This document shows, piece by piece, positions 7,911 to 15,819 of a stretch of DNA of 64,000 nt. This DNA comes from Dethiosulfatarculus sandiegensis (GTDB taxonomy: Bacteria; Desulfobacterota; Desulfarculia; Desulfarculales; Desulfarculaceae): NCBI RefSeq assembly GCF_000931935.2, contig NZ_AZAC01000029.1, positions 1 to 64,000 of the forward strand. Direction: 5' to 3'. Both the position numbers and the translations under genes were made by a program. Positions within the stretch are counted from its first letter, which is position 1. Each line of letters starts with the position of its first letter. The notes beneath the pieces were generated by a model. That model was not told the origin of the DNA. It ran no database searches and saw nothing but the letters and a program-made list of their open reading frames with translations.

Positions 7911-9728
7911 ATGATAAAGAAAACAAGTAGCCAATACAGCCTGCACCATCAGATAAATTCAACTGGATATCAGACCGGCCAAGTCTTAATATTTTCAGAA
8001 AAACTATGCTTGTTTTTTTTAATTCTAATGCTTTTTACCTTTGGTTGCGGGCTGAACAGAAACGCCGAATTAGATCATTTGCCTTTTTTAAATGAAAAGC
8101 TGTTCCTTACTCCCAATTCTTATATATTTGTCGACCTAAAGGGAGATTTGGGTGTTGACAAGATTTCATCTCCTGCCTTTTTCATGAAATTTAAGGTTAA
8201 TACATCACAAAGACTCTCCCTTGCCGTGAATCCAGCCAAAACCTGGGTGCGCTTTAAACTTTCGCCCGATGTTCTCAAGGCGTTGGGCCATGGCCCCTGG
8301 ACCCTGGAGCTGGCCTCTTCTCTGGCTGACCGGGCGACTTTGTATGTCCCCGATCCCTTGGCCAAGCACGGTTTAAAAGAGGTCAGGGCAGACAGGCGGG
8401 GAACCGAAAATCCTCACGATGTAAAGTTCAGGAACCTTAGTTTCACCTTGGATTCACCTGCCTCGCCCCAATCATTTTATTATCTGAAAATGGAAGCCTC
8501 CCGGCCTGCGGTGTTGCCCCTGGTCTTGCGTTCCTGGAAAGGATTCTACTCCTACGCGAGCTATGACTACCTGGTATTCGGTATGCTCTACGGAACCATA
8601 GGCTGCATGCTTTTTTATAACCTTTTTATCTTCTTTTCCCTGCGGGATAAAATATACCTGGTTTATGTTGCCTACATGCTGTCCTTTCTTTTTTACTTTC
8701 CCTTACTGAACGGACAGATCGGCACGGTGATTGATATTGATCCCCTGGAACTGCAGACCTGGGAACGCTTTTTTCTGGGGGGATCAATATTTTTTGCCTG
8801 TAGTTTTTGCCGGTTGTTTTTCCGCACCTGGCAAAGTGTTCCCAGGTGGGATTTGGTGGTGCGGTCTTTTCAAATCATGGCCCTGGTCATTATCGCCTTG
8901 GGGCTTGTAGGCCTTTTTTATTGGGCCGCCTGGCTGGCCAAGTTCGCCGGGGCCTTTGGCCCCTTGAGCCTGGTGGTGGCGGCTGTGCTTTGCGGTCGCG
9001 AGGGAGCCCGTTCCGCTAAATATTATTTAACGGCTAATATTTTTCTCATGGCCGGAACTCTGATCTATGTTCTTTGGAGTCTCGGGATAGTGAAGAAAGT
9101 CCCCGGTGACATTTTGTTCACCCTGGGGCCTGCCATTGAGGCGGTGTTGCTCTCTTTTGCCCTTGGTGACAGGATTAAATACTTAAAACATCAAACCCAC
9201 GCCCTGGCCGCAAGTGAGGCCGTCTATAAAAGGGCCAGTGAGACCGATGGCTTGACCGGGCTGTTTAATAAACGCTATCTCATGGAACAACTGGAAGGGG
9301 ATCTTGCCAAAACAGATGCCAAGGGGCAACAGCTTTGTTTGATAATTATGGATGTGGATCATTTTAAGCGTTTCAATGACACCTATGGTCATCCGGAGGG
9401 GGATAAGGTGCTTGTGACACTGGCCCAGATAATATCCGCCAGTATTCGTTTTCGGGATTATGGCTGCCGGTTCGGCGGGGAAGAGTTTTCCATAACCCTG
9501 CCCGATACCGACCTGAAAAGCGCCCGGATTGTGGCCGAAAGAATAAGGGAGCGATTTGGCGCCCATGGCTTCAACCCCGGGGAGGCAAAAAACGTTTTTG
9601 TCACCGTCAGCATGGGGCTTGCCCAGTATTCACCAGGTGAAGGTGCCGTTAATTTGATAAAAAGGGCGGATAGTTCCCTTTATCAGGCCAAAGCCATGGG
9701 AAGGGACCTGCTGGTGATCGCCGAATAA
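7911..9728 (+). CDS. 7TMR-DISM diguanylate cyclase
   Basis: 605 residues. A hydrophobic N-terminal segment (about 26-46) is followed by an extracytoplasmic 7TMR-DISMED2-like sensor region. Seven membrane helices lie at roughly 215-425, and then comes a GGDEF domain. The active site is GGEEF, preceded at the correct five-residue spacing by RFRD. This is the RxxD inhibitory site, so feedback inhibition by c-di-GMP is expected. The protein should sense an external signal and make c-di-GMP. It is close in architecture to the protein at 38151-39926. The gene stands alone and ends 14 bp from the convergent LysR gene. Confidence 0.9.
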   Translation: MIKKTSSQYSLHHQINSTGYQTGQVLIFSEKLCLFFLILMLFTFGCGLNRNAELDHLPFLNEKLFLTPNSYIFVDLKGDLGVDKISSPAFFMKFKVNTSQRLSLAVNPAKTWVRFKLSPDVLKALGHGPWTLELASSLADRATLYVPDPLAKHGLKEVRADRRGTENPHDVKFRNLSFTLDSPASPQSFYYLKMEASRPAVLPLVLRSWKGFYSYASYDYLVFGMLYGTIGCMLFYNLFIFFSLRDKIYLVYVAYMLSFLFYFPLLNGQIGTVIDIDPLELQTWERFFLGGSIFFACSFCRLFFRTWQSVPRWDLVVRSFQIMALVIIALGLVGLFYWAAWLAKFAGAFGPLSLVVAAVLCGREGARSAKYYLTANIFLMAGTLIYVLWSLGIVKKVPGDILFTLGPAIEAVLLSFALGDRIKYLKHQTHALAASEAVYKRASETDGLTGLFNKRYLMEQLEGDLAKTDAKGQQLCLIIMDVDHFKRFNDTYGHPEGDKVLVTLAQIISASIRFRDYGCRFGGEEFSITLPDTDLKSARIVAERIRERFGAHGFNPGEAKNVFVTVSMGLAQYSPGEGAVNLIKRADSSLYQAKAMGRDLLVIAE

Positions 9729-9742
9729 TTCACAGTGAAGAT

Positions 9743-10657
9743 TCATACCTTAATCGAAGAAGGAGCCGGGCTGGATTGCTTAAGCTCCTTTAGCAGAGCC
9801 AAAAACATGCGCGCCGGTTGGGACAGCTCATGGCCTGCCCGCATGGCAATAAAAATTTCCAGCTTAAGTCTGGGACCGGCCAGGTTTGCCATGGAGAATC
9901 TCCTGGAGATGACGTCTTTATACACAGCAGACCTGGTAAGTATGGAAAGACCCATGCCCCGGGCCACCTGCTCCTTGATTACCTCCGCATTGCTGGCTTC
10001 AAAGACCACCTTGGGTATCACCCGGTGACGCTTGAAAAAGTTTGCAACCACTCTCCTGGTGCCTGAGCCCTTTTCCCGCATGATGAAAGGCTCGTTATGC
10101 AGCCTTTGGGCCGGGACCTCGTCCTTGAAAGCCAGTTCATGGTCCCTGGGCAGTATGAGCACCAGGTCTTCGCTTTTATAAAATTCCAACTCGATATTGC
10201 GGAACCCACCCGCCTCGGCTATCAGCGCCACCTCCACCTCAAGATTCCTCAAGCTGTTGGTCATATCCTTGGAGCTTCCTTCCCTTAAAATGATGTTCAC
10301 CAAGGGAAAGCGGTTTTGAAAACCGGCCAGCAAAGGGGGGAGAAGATGGCGGGCATAGGTGCGGGCCGAACCCAGTTTGAGGGTGCCCCTGCGCACCATG
10401 CGCATTTGCTGCATTTGTTTGTCTGCCAGCTGCTCCAGTTGGATTATTTTCTTGGCATAGCCCAAAAGAACTTCGCCCGGTTCGGTGAGTATCAGCTTTT
10501 TGCCCAGTCGGGAAAAAAGCTTTATGCCCAAATCCTTTTCCAGAAGGCGCACCTGGGTGCTCACCGCCGGTTGGGTGACATTTAGCTTGGAAGCAGCCCG
10601 GGAAAAGTTCATCTCTTGGGCGGCGTGATAGAAGGTGACTAACTGATTGAGTTTCAT
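9743..10657 (-). CDS. LysR-family transcriptional regulator
   Basis: 304 residues. The N-terminal winged helix-turn-helix (MKLNQLVTFYHAAQEMNFSR, then AASKLNVTQPAVSTQV) is typical of LysR proteins, followed by the two-lobed effector domain (SGTRRVVANFF, ASNAEVIKEQVARGMG). It is of the CbbR/CysB-like branch and the usual length. It is transcribed away from the aromatic cluster starting at 11023, the classical layout for a LysR activator of a neighbouring catabolic operon. Control of the cluster by an aromatic effector is therefore likely but inferred. Confidence 0.92.
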   Translation of the reverse strand: MKLNQLVTFYHAAQEMNFSRAASKLNVTQPAVSTQVRLLEKDLGIKLFSRLGKKLILTEPGEVLLGYAKKIIQLEQLADKQMQQMRMVRRGTLKLGSARTYARHLLPPLLAGFQNRFPLVNIILREGSSKDMTNSLRNLEVEVALIAEAGGFRNIELEFYKSEDLVLILPRDHELAFKDEVPAQRLHNEPFIMREKGSGTRRVVANFFKRHRVIPKVVFEASNAEVIKEQVARGMGLSILTRSAVYKDVISRRFSMANLAGPRLKLEIFIAMRAGHELSQPARMFLALLKELKQSSPAPSSIKV

Positions 10658-11022
10658 TATTAGTTTATTTTTTTAGGATAAAAAACGATATGAATTGTAG
10701 TAAAAAAAACAACTCACTGTAATTTAAATACTTTTTGCCATTATATATAAATTTATTTTATATAAGCAATAAATATTTTTGACTTGAAGTTTTTCTTCTG
10801 AAAAAGCGAAGATTTACTTGTCCAAAGAGTTCCTTTGAATTTGGTCATCCACTTAAGGCAGTTTTTTAAAACGCTTAAGTCTGTTGTATCCGCTCCTGGT
10901 TCTGTTTATGGCCGCAATTTTTGGTTTTGAATATCTAAGGTCCCGTCGGCAAGAGGGGGTTCATCCATGCCTGGGGATCTGATCCAGCCAAAACTATAGC
11001 CGTCAGGAAGGGAGTAGGGACC
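10658..11022. promoter_or_regulatory. Divergent regulatory region between the lysR gene and the aromatic cluster
   Basis: 365 bp, strongly AT-rich at 10660-10800 compared with the flanking genes. An inverted repeat TATATAAA (10744-10751), 5 bp, TTTATATA (10757-10764) is a weak candidate for a LysR site. Because it is pure A/T, chance is a real alternative. TTGACT near 10780 could be a -35 element. A ribosome site (AGGAAGGGAG) precedes ATG 11023. Confidence 0.4.
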
Positions 11023-12867
11023 ATGGCCAGCAAATCCTTGAAGTTTCCCCGTCCTCAGGAATTGGACAAACTGTCCGGAACCGAGGGGTGGGAAAGGATG
11101 TATCCCTATCAATACCAATTTGTGACAGATGATCCCGAAAGGCAGGGATACGAGGAGAAGACCTTTTGGTTTTATGATGGCCTTCATTATCCGGAGCCAA
11201 TGTATCCCTTTGACATGATTTGGGATGAGGCCTGGTACCTGGGCTTGAGCCAGTTCAACACCAGGGTTTTTGCCGTACCCCCTGTCTTTGGTGTGGATCA
11301 CCGCATAGTAAACGGCTACATCTACATCTCGCCTGTTCCGGTCCAGGATCCCGAAGAGATAGAGGAGCGGGTGGGCTATTTCATGGAAAGGGCCGGTTAC
11401 TATTACCAAAACTGGAACGAGCTGGAGGCCAAGTGGGTCAAGAAGATGGAAAAGGTCATCGACCAGCTTGATGAATTGAAAATAGAACCGCTGCCCGGCC
11501 TGGAGGACAAGTCCGTTGTCACCCAGGGGCTCGGAAGATCCAAGGGGTATGATCTTCTGCACAATTATGACAAGCTGATCGATTTGGGCATCCTCTGCTG
11601 GCAGTATCATTTCGAGTTTTTGAACCTGGGCTATGCCGCCTACGTAACCTTCTTGGACTATTGCCAGAAGGCTTTTCCGGATATCCCTTTGCAAAGGGTC
11701 ACCCAGATGGTTTCGGGCATAGACGTGATCATGTATCGCCCGGATGATGAGCTAAAGCGTCTGGCCCAAGGGGCGATTAAGCTTGGCATAGCGGATTTGA
11801 TGCTGAAATGCGAGACCTTTGACCAGACTAAGGAGGCCCTGCAGGCCGAGGTGAATGGCCGGGAATGGCTGAGCCAATTTGAAAAGGCCCGCTACCCCTG
11901 GTTCTGGACCTCCACCGGCACGGGCTGGTACCACCACGACAAATCCTGGAACGATGATCTGGACATCCCCCTGGCCTCCATACGCATATACATTGAAAAA
12001 TTACAGGCCGGGCAAAACATTGATCGTCCCATGAATGACGTGATCAAGGAAAGGGACCGCATAACCGGCGAATACCGCAATCTTCTGCAGACAGACGAAG
12101 ATAGGGCGGGATTTGATCAGCTTCTGGGAACTGCCCGTACGGTCTTCCCCTATGTGGAGAATCACCTCTTTTATGTGGAGCATTGGTTCCATTCCCTTTT
12201 CTGGAACAAGATTCGGGAAGTGGCCGCGATTATGGTTGATCACGGCTTTATCGAGGAGGTTGAGGATGTCTGGTACCTGAAGCGGGCCGAGATCAAAGAG
12301 GCTTTGTGGGATCTGGTCACCGCCTGGGCCACGGGGGTTCTGCCCAGGGGACCCAAAGTCTGGCCCAAGGAAGTGGTCTGGCGCAAGAAGGTGATGGATG
12401 AGTTCCGCAAGTGGACTCCACCGCCTGCCATTGGCGTGCCGCCCGAAGTGATACAAGAGCCCTTTACCGTGGTCCTCTGGGGGGTGACCAACGACTCCTT
12501 GACCGCCTGGGCCAAGGTCAGGGAGGTTGAAGATCCCGACACCATAGAAGAATTCACCGGTTTCCCGGGCAGCCCCGGACTGGTTGAGGGCAAGGCCAGG
12601 GTCTGCCGCACAGTCAAGGAAATTAACCAGCTCAAGGAAGGTGAAATTCTGGTGGCTCCGACCACCAGCCCCTCCTGGGCCCCGGCCTTTCAGAAGATCA
12701 AGGCCGCGGTCACGGATGTGGGCGGGGTGATGTGTCACGCAGCCATTGTGTGCCGGGAATACGGCCTGCCGGCGGTGGTCGGCACGGGCCATGCCACCAG
12801 CATCATTAAAACCGGCATGGAACTTACCGTCGACGGCAGCACCGGCGTTATCACCATTAAACGCTGA
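11023..12867 (+). CDS. ppsA: Phenylphosphate synthase subunit A-like protein (PEP-utilising enzyme with mobile phosphohistidine domain)
   Basis: 614 residues (about 70 kDa). The C-terminal 100 residues are the swivelling domain of PEP synthase-type enzymes: GFPGSPGLVEGKARV, then PTTSPSWAP and the histidine loop GGVMCHAAIVCREYGLPAVVG with His572. In Thauera aromatica phenylphosphate synthase, protein 1 (70 kDa) carries the phosphorylated histidine at nearly the same position, and the ATP-binding part is a separate 40-kDa protein. The same split is seen here with the next gene. Residues 1-480 form the substrate-handling part and are rich in Trp and Tyr. Predicted reaction with ppsB and the CBS protein: ATP-dependent phosphorylation of phenol or a related phenol. 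It is the first gene of the cluster. Substrate identity is inferred. Confidence 0.82.
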   Translation: MASKSLKFPRPQELDKLSGTEGWERMYPYQYQFVTDDPERQGYEEKTFWFYDGLHYPEPMYPFDMIWDEAWYLGLSQFNTRVFAVPPVFGVDHRIVNGYIYISPVPVQDPEEIEERVGYFMERAGYYYQNWNELEAKWVKKMEKVIDQLDELKIEPLPGLEDKSVVTQGLGRSKGYDLLHNYDKLIDLGILCWQYHFEFLNLGYAAYVTFLDYCQKAFPDIPLQRVTQMVSGIDVIMYRPDDELKRLAQGAIKLGIADLMLKCETFDQTKEALQAEVNGREWLSQFEKARYPWFWTSTGTGWYHHDKSWNDDLDIPLASIRIYIEKLQAGQNIDRPMNDVIKERDRITGEYRNLLQTDEDRAGFDQLLGTARTVFPYVENHLFYVEHWFHSLFWNKIREVAAIMVDHGFIEEVEDVWYLKRAEIKEALWDLVTAWATGVLPRGPKVWPKEVVWRKKVMDEFRKWTPPPAIGVPPEVIQEPFTVVLWGVTNDSLTAWAKVREVEDPDTIEEFTGFPGSPGLVEGKARVCRTVKEINQLKEGEILVAPTTSPSWAPAFQKIKAAVTDVGGVMCHAAIVCREYGLPAVVGTGHATSIIKTGMELTVDGSTGVITIKR

Positions 12868-12880
12868 GGCAACTAAAAAA

Positions 12881-12905
12881 GGCCCCGGCTTTTTAAGCCG
12901 GGGCC
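12881..12905. other. Perfect 11-bp hairpin between ppsA and ppsB
   Basis: GGCCCCGGCTT (12881-12891), loop TTT, AAGCCGGGGCC (12895-12905), just after the ppsA stop. There is an A6 run on its left and no T-run on its right. It therefore reads as an intrinsic terminator only for minus-strand transcription. On the sense strand it may protect the 3' end of a processed ppsA message. Confidence 0.6.
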
Positions 12906-12923
12906 GGATAAACGGGGGCGTTC

Positions 12924-14012
12924 ATGATGGAGAGCAAAACACCTTGGGTAACCTGGTTTCAGGATTGCAATAAAGACTCCGTACCTCTGGTGGGGGGCAA
13001 GAACGCATCCCTGGGTGAACTGATCAACGCAGGGATCAGGGTGCCGCCCGGTTTTGCCGTGACTACCGAGGGATACAGGCATTTTTTGCGTGACCCGATT
13101 ATTAAAAAGCAAATTCGCTCCGAACTCTCAGACCTGGATCACCAAGACTCCCGGGCCCTGGACAAGGCCAGCGAAAATGTTCGCCGGGTAATTGAAAATA
13201 CGGCTTTTACCTGGGAGTTGGAAGACCATATAGCAGAACACATGCGCAGGTTGAGTATTATCTGTGGTTTGCCTGCGGTGCCGGTGGCGGTCCGTTCCAG
13301 CGCCACGGCCGAGGACCTGCCCGGGGCCAGCTTTGCCGGGCAGCAGGACACCTTTCTCTGGATCAGGGGAATGGACAGCCTGCTTGAGCACATCAGACGC
13401 TGTTTTTCCAGCCTGTTCACCGCCAGGGCAATCGCCTATCGGGTGAAGATGGGGTTTGACCATGAGGTGGTGGCGATCAGCGTTGGTGTGCAGAAGATGG
13501 CCAACTCCTTTACCGCGGGTGTGATGTTCACCTTAAACCCTGCCAACGGCGACCGTTCCCAGGTGGTCATTGACAGCAATTACGGATTTGGCGAATCCGT
13601 GGTCTCGGGCGAGGTTACGCCTGATCATTTTCGGGTGGATAAGGTGAACATGGAGATCACCAAGCGGACCATCAGCAAAAAGGAAGTTTATTACACCCTG
13701 GATCCGGGAGCCCATTGTTCCAAGCGCTTTGACCTGCCGGAAGAGCGCCAAAAAGCCCAGTCGATTATTGATGAAGATGTTTTGGAGTTGGCCGCCTTGG
13801 GTAAGACCATAGAAAAGCACTACGGTTGCCCCCAGGATATTGAATGGGCGGTGGACAAGGACATGCCCAAAAGAGGGAGCGTCTTTATTTTGCAGAGCAG
13901 GCCGGAAACGGTCTGGAGCAGCAAGGAATGCAAAAAGGCAACCCAGCCCGGACATAAGTCCGCGGTTGAACACATCCTGGCCAATCTTTTGGCGGGTAAA
14001 AAGTTGGGTTGA
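12924..14012 (+). CDS. ppsB: Phenylphosphate synthase subunit B-like protein (PEP synthase ATP-grasp domain)
   Basis: 362 residues (about 40 kDa). It matches only the N-terminal ATP-binding half of PEP synthase: VGGKNASLGEL near 24-34, PPGFAVTTEGYRHFL, VAVRSSATAEDLPGASFAGQQD near 120-141, and DIEWAVD...ILQSRPETVW at the end. The phosphohistidine and PEP domains are absent, as in protein 2 of Thauera phenylphosphate synthase. In that enzyme this subunit supplies ATP-driven phosphorylation of the histidine on subunit A. It follows ppsA by 56 bp, with the hairpin between them. Two adjacent ATGs (12924, 12927) are possible starts. Confidence 0.83.
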   Translation: MMESKTPWVTWFQDCNKDSVPLVGGKNASLGELINAGIRVPPGFAVTTEGYRHFLRDPIIKKQIRSELSDLDHQDSRALDKASENVRRVIENTAFTWELEDHIAEHMRRLSIICGLPAVPVAVRSSATAEDLPGASFAGQQDTFLWIRGMDSLLEHIRRCFSSLFTARAIAYRVKMGFDHEVVAISVGVQKMANSFTAGVMFTLNPANGDRSQVVIDSNYGFGESVVSGEVTPDHFRVDKVNMEITKRTISKKEVYYTLDPGAHCSKRFDLPEERQKAQSIIDEDVLELAALGKTIEKHYGCPQDIEWAVDKDMPKRGSVFILQSRPETVWSSKECKKATQPGHKSAVEHILANLLAGKKLG

Positions 14013-14181
14013 ATCTGAAATTTTAGCATTATCGGCAAGTTAGTAAAAAAGTCCCCAAGGGGCTCGGGGAGGAGTGCGCTCAAATCAAGACATCTCTCAA
14101 GCATTCAAGGCTTGGCAAAATTTAAAAAAAGCCGGGGCTCCGGTCCCTGAAAGATGTCCATTTTAGAAGAGGGAGAGAAAA

Positions 14182-15654
14182 ATGATTCAAGATCTTAGAG
14201 ATTACATTGCCGCTCTGGAAAAAGAGGGCGAGCTGCACCGGGTCACCACGGAGGTGGACTGGAACCTGGAGCTCTGCCATGTCTCCAAGGTCAATGAGGA
14301 GCAAAAGGGCCCGGCCTTGCTTTATGAAAACGTAAAGGACTATGACATCCCGGTTTTTACCAGCGCCTTTACCACTCCCAAAAGACTGGCCATCTGCCTG
14401 GAACAGGACACCAGCCTTTCCATGAGCAAACTCTCCAAAAAGTGGATGGAGCTGACCACCAAAAAGATGATTCCTCCTGAGATTGTTAGTCATCCCAAGG
14501 TGATGGAAAATGTGATCACCGGCGATGACGTGAATGTGGAAATGTTCCCGGCTCCTTGGTTCTATCCCGAGGATGGCGGCCGTTTTATAGGCACGGCCGT
14601 GTACCTGGTGACCAAGGACCCGGAGACCGGCTGGACCAACCTGGGCACTTACCGCATGCAGATTCTCGGCAAGAACGTGGTCGGCGTGCAGATCATCAAG
14701 GGCAAGCATGCGGATTTCATGCTCAAACAATATGAAGCCATGGGCAAGAAAATGCCCGCCGCCGCGGTGATAGGCTGCGACCCGGTGCTGTTCCTTTGCA
14801 GTTCCACCCTGGTCAGCGCCCAGACAGACGAGTATGACGTAGCCGGTTCTCTGCGCCAGGCCCCGGTGCCGGTCTTTGAAAGCGACCTGACCGGGCTCAA
14901 ACTTCCGGCCACCGCCGAGGTTATTTTAGAAGGGTACATCGATCCCAAGGTATTGATGGATGAAGGCCCCTTTGGCGAGTACACCGGTTATTACTCGGGC
15001 AACAAGGGCAAGGAATGGCCCAAGCCCGCCTTGCAGATCGAGCGCATCCTGCACAGGAACGATCCCATTTTGTGGTCCACCACCGTGGGCAAGCCCATCA
15101 ACGATATCCACATGATCCAGTCCTTAAACCGCACGGCCACCCTTTGGTACGACCTGGAAACCATGCGGGTGCCGGGGATTGAAAGCGTTTACATCCCGCC
15201 CGAGTCCTGTGGCCGTTTCTGGGGCATTGTCTCGGTGCGCCAGAAATACCCAGGCCATTCCAACCAGGTGGGCAACGCGGTTATAGCGAGCACTACCGGC
15301 CACTACGGCATGAAGGGCGTGATAACCGTTGATCACGACATAGACGCCGACGACTGGGACCGCATCATGTGGGCGCTCTCCACCAGGTTTGATCCCAAGC
15401 GTTCGGCCCAGATCATAGACCGGGGCCGTTCCACACCCCTGGACCCGGGTTTGCCCATAGAGGCCAGGGATGTAACCAGCCGCATTATCCTGGATGCCTG
15501 CACCCCCTTTGAATGGCAGAACAAGCCCAATGAAATCTTCATGGACCGGGGAGTCTTGACCAAGGTCAGTGAGCGTTGGGCGGATTACGGTTTGGGTGAG
15601 ACCAGCCCGGTGGCGGATATGATCGACCGCCTCACCAAACCCGAGAGCAAGTAG
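14182..15654 (+). CDS. UbiD-family (prenylated-FMN) decarboxylase/carboxylase
   Basis: 490 residues, the usual UbiD length. The signature DEGPFGEYTGYYSG at 260-273 contains the two active-site glutamates (E261, E266). NLGTYRMQ near 153-160 and the metal/prFMN-binding region are present. UbiD enzymes use prenylated FMN to add or remove CO2 on aromatic rings. Alpha and beta subunits of phenylphosphate carboxylase belong here. By context the enzyme probably carboxylates the aryl phosphate made by PpsABC to a 4-hydroxybenzoate. Only one UbiD is present, unlike Thauera. UbiX (20463) and the LpdD-like gene (19973) in the same cluster would supply and handle the cofactor. A plain hydroxybenzoate decarboxylase cannot be excluded. 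Confidence 0.88.
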   Translation: MIQDLRDYIAALEKEGELHRVTTEVDWNLELCHVSKVNEEQKGPALLYENVKDYDIPVFTSAFTTPKRLAICLEQDTSLSMSKLSKKWMELTTKKMIPPEIVSHPKVMENVITGDDVNVEMFPAPWFYPEDGGRFIGTAVYLVTKDPETGWTNLGTYRMQILGKNVVGVQIIKGKHADFMLKQYEAMGKKMPAAAVIGCDPVLFLCSSTLVSAQTDEYDVAGSLRQAPVPVFESDLTGLKLPATAEVILEGYIDPKVLMDEGPFGEYTGYYSGNKGKEWPKPALQIERILHRNDPILWSTTVGKPINDIHMIQSLNRTATLWYDLETMRVPGIESVYIPPESCGRFWGIVSVRQKYPGHSNQVGNAVIASTTGHYGMKGVITVDHDIDADDWDRIMWALSTRFDPKRSAQIIDRGRSTPLDPGLPIEARDVTSRIILDACTPFEWQNKPNEIFMDRGVLTKVSERWADYGLGETSPVADMIDRLTKPESK

Positions 15655-15747
15655 TCACCGAACCGTTGCCCACGGCCCTTTGCCGGGGCCGGACCTGGAC
15701 TTCGTACACCCTTAAGCCCGGGTCGAGCAGAGTCATACCCCCCAAAA

Positions 15748-15796
15748 CCGGGGCTGGATGGGGAGACAAATGGGTCAATTCCCCATCCGGTCCCGG
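15748..15796 (+). promoter_or_regulatory. Hairpin before the CoA ligase ribosome site
   Basis: GGATGGGGA (15756-15764) pairs with TCCCCATCC (15780-15788), with an outer CCGGG/CCCGG extension. It ends just before CCAAGGAGG. It sits in a 165-bp gap between ubiD and the ligase gene and could be a processing or translation-control structure. There is no T-run, so it is not a terminator. Confidence 0.45.
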
Positions 15797-15819
15797 CAAC
15801 CCAAGGAGGTCGGCCAACC

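Noticed and set aside
10906-11694. 262-codon open frame on the minus strand
   Set aside because: It lies antisense inside the PpsA-like gene, whose protein motifs are clear, and its own translation matches no family. It is a shadow frame.
12001-12792. 263-codon open frame on the minus strand
   Set aside because: Antisense to the phosphohistidine-domain coding region of ppsA; composition follows from the codon bias of the real gene.
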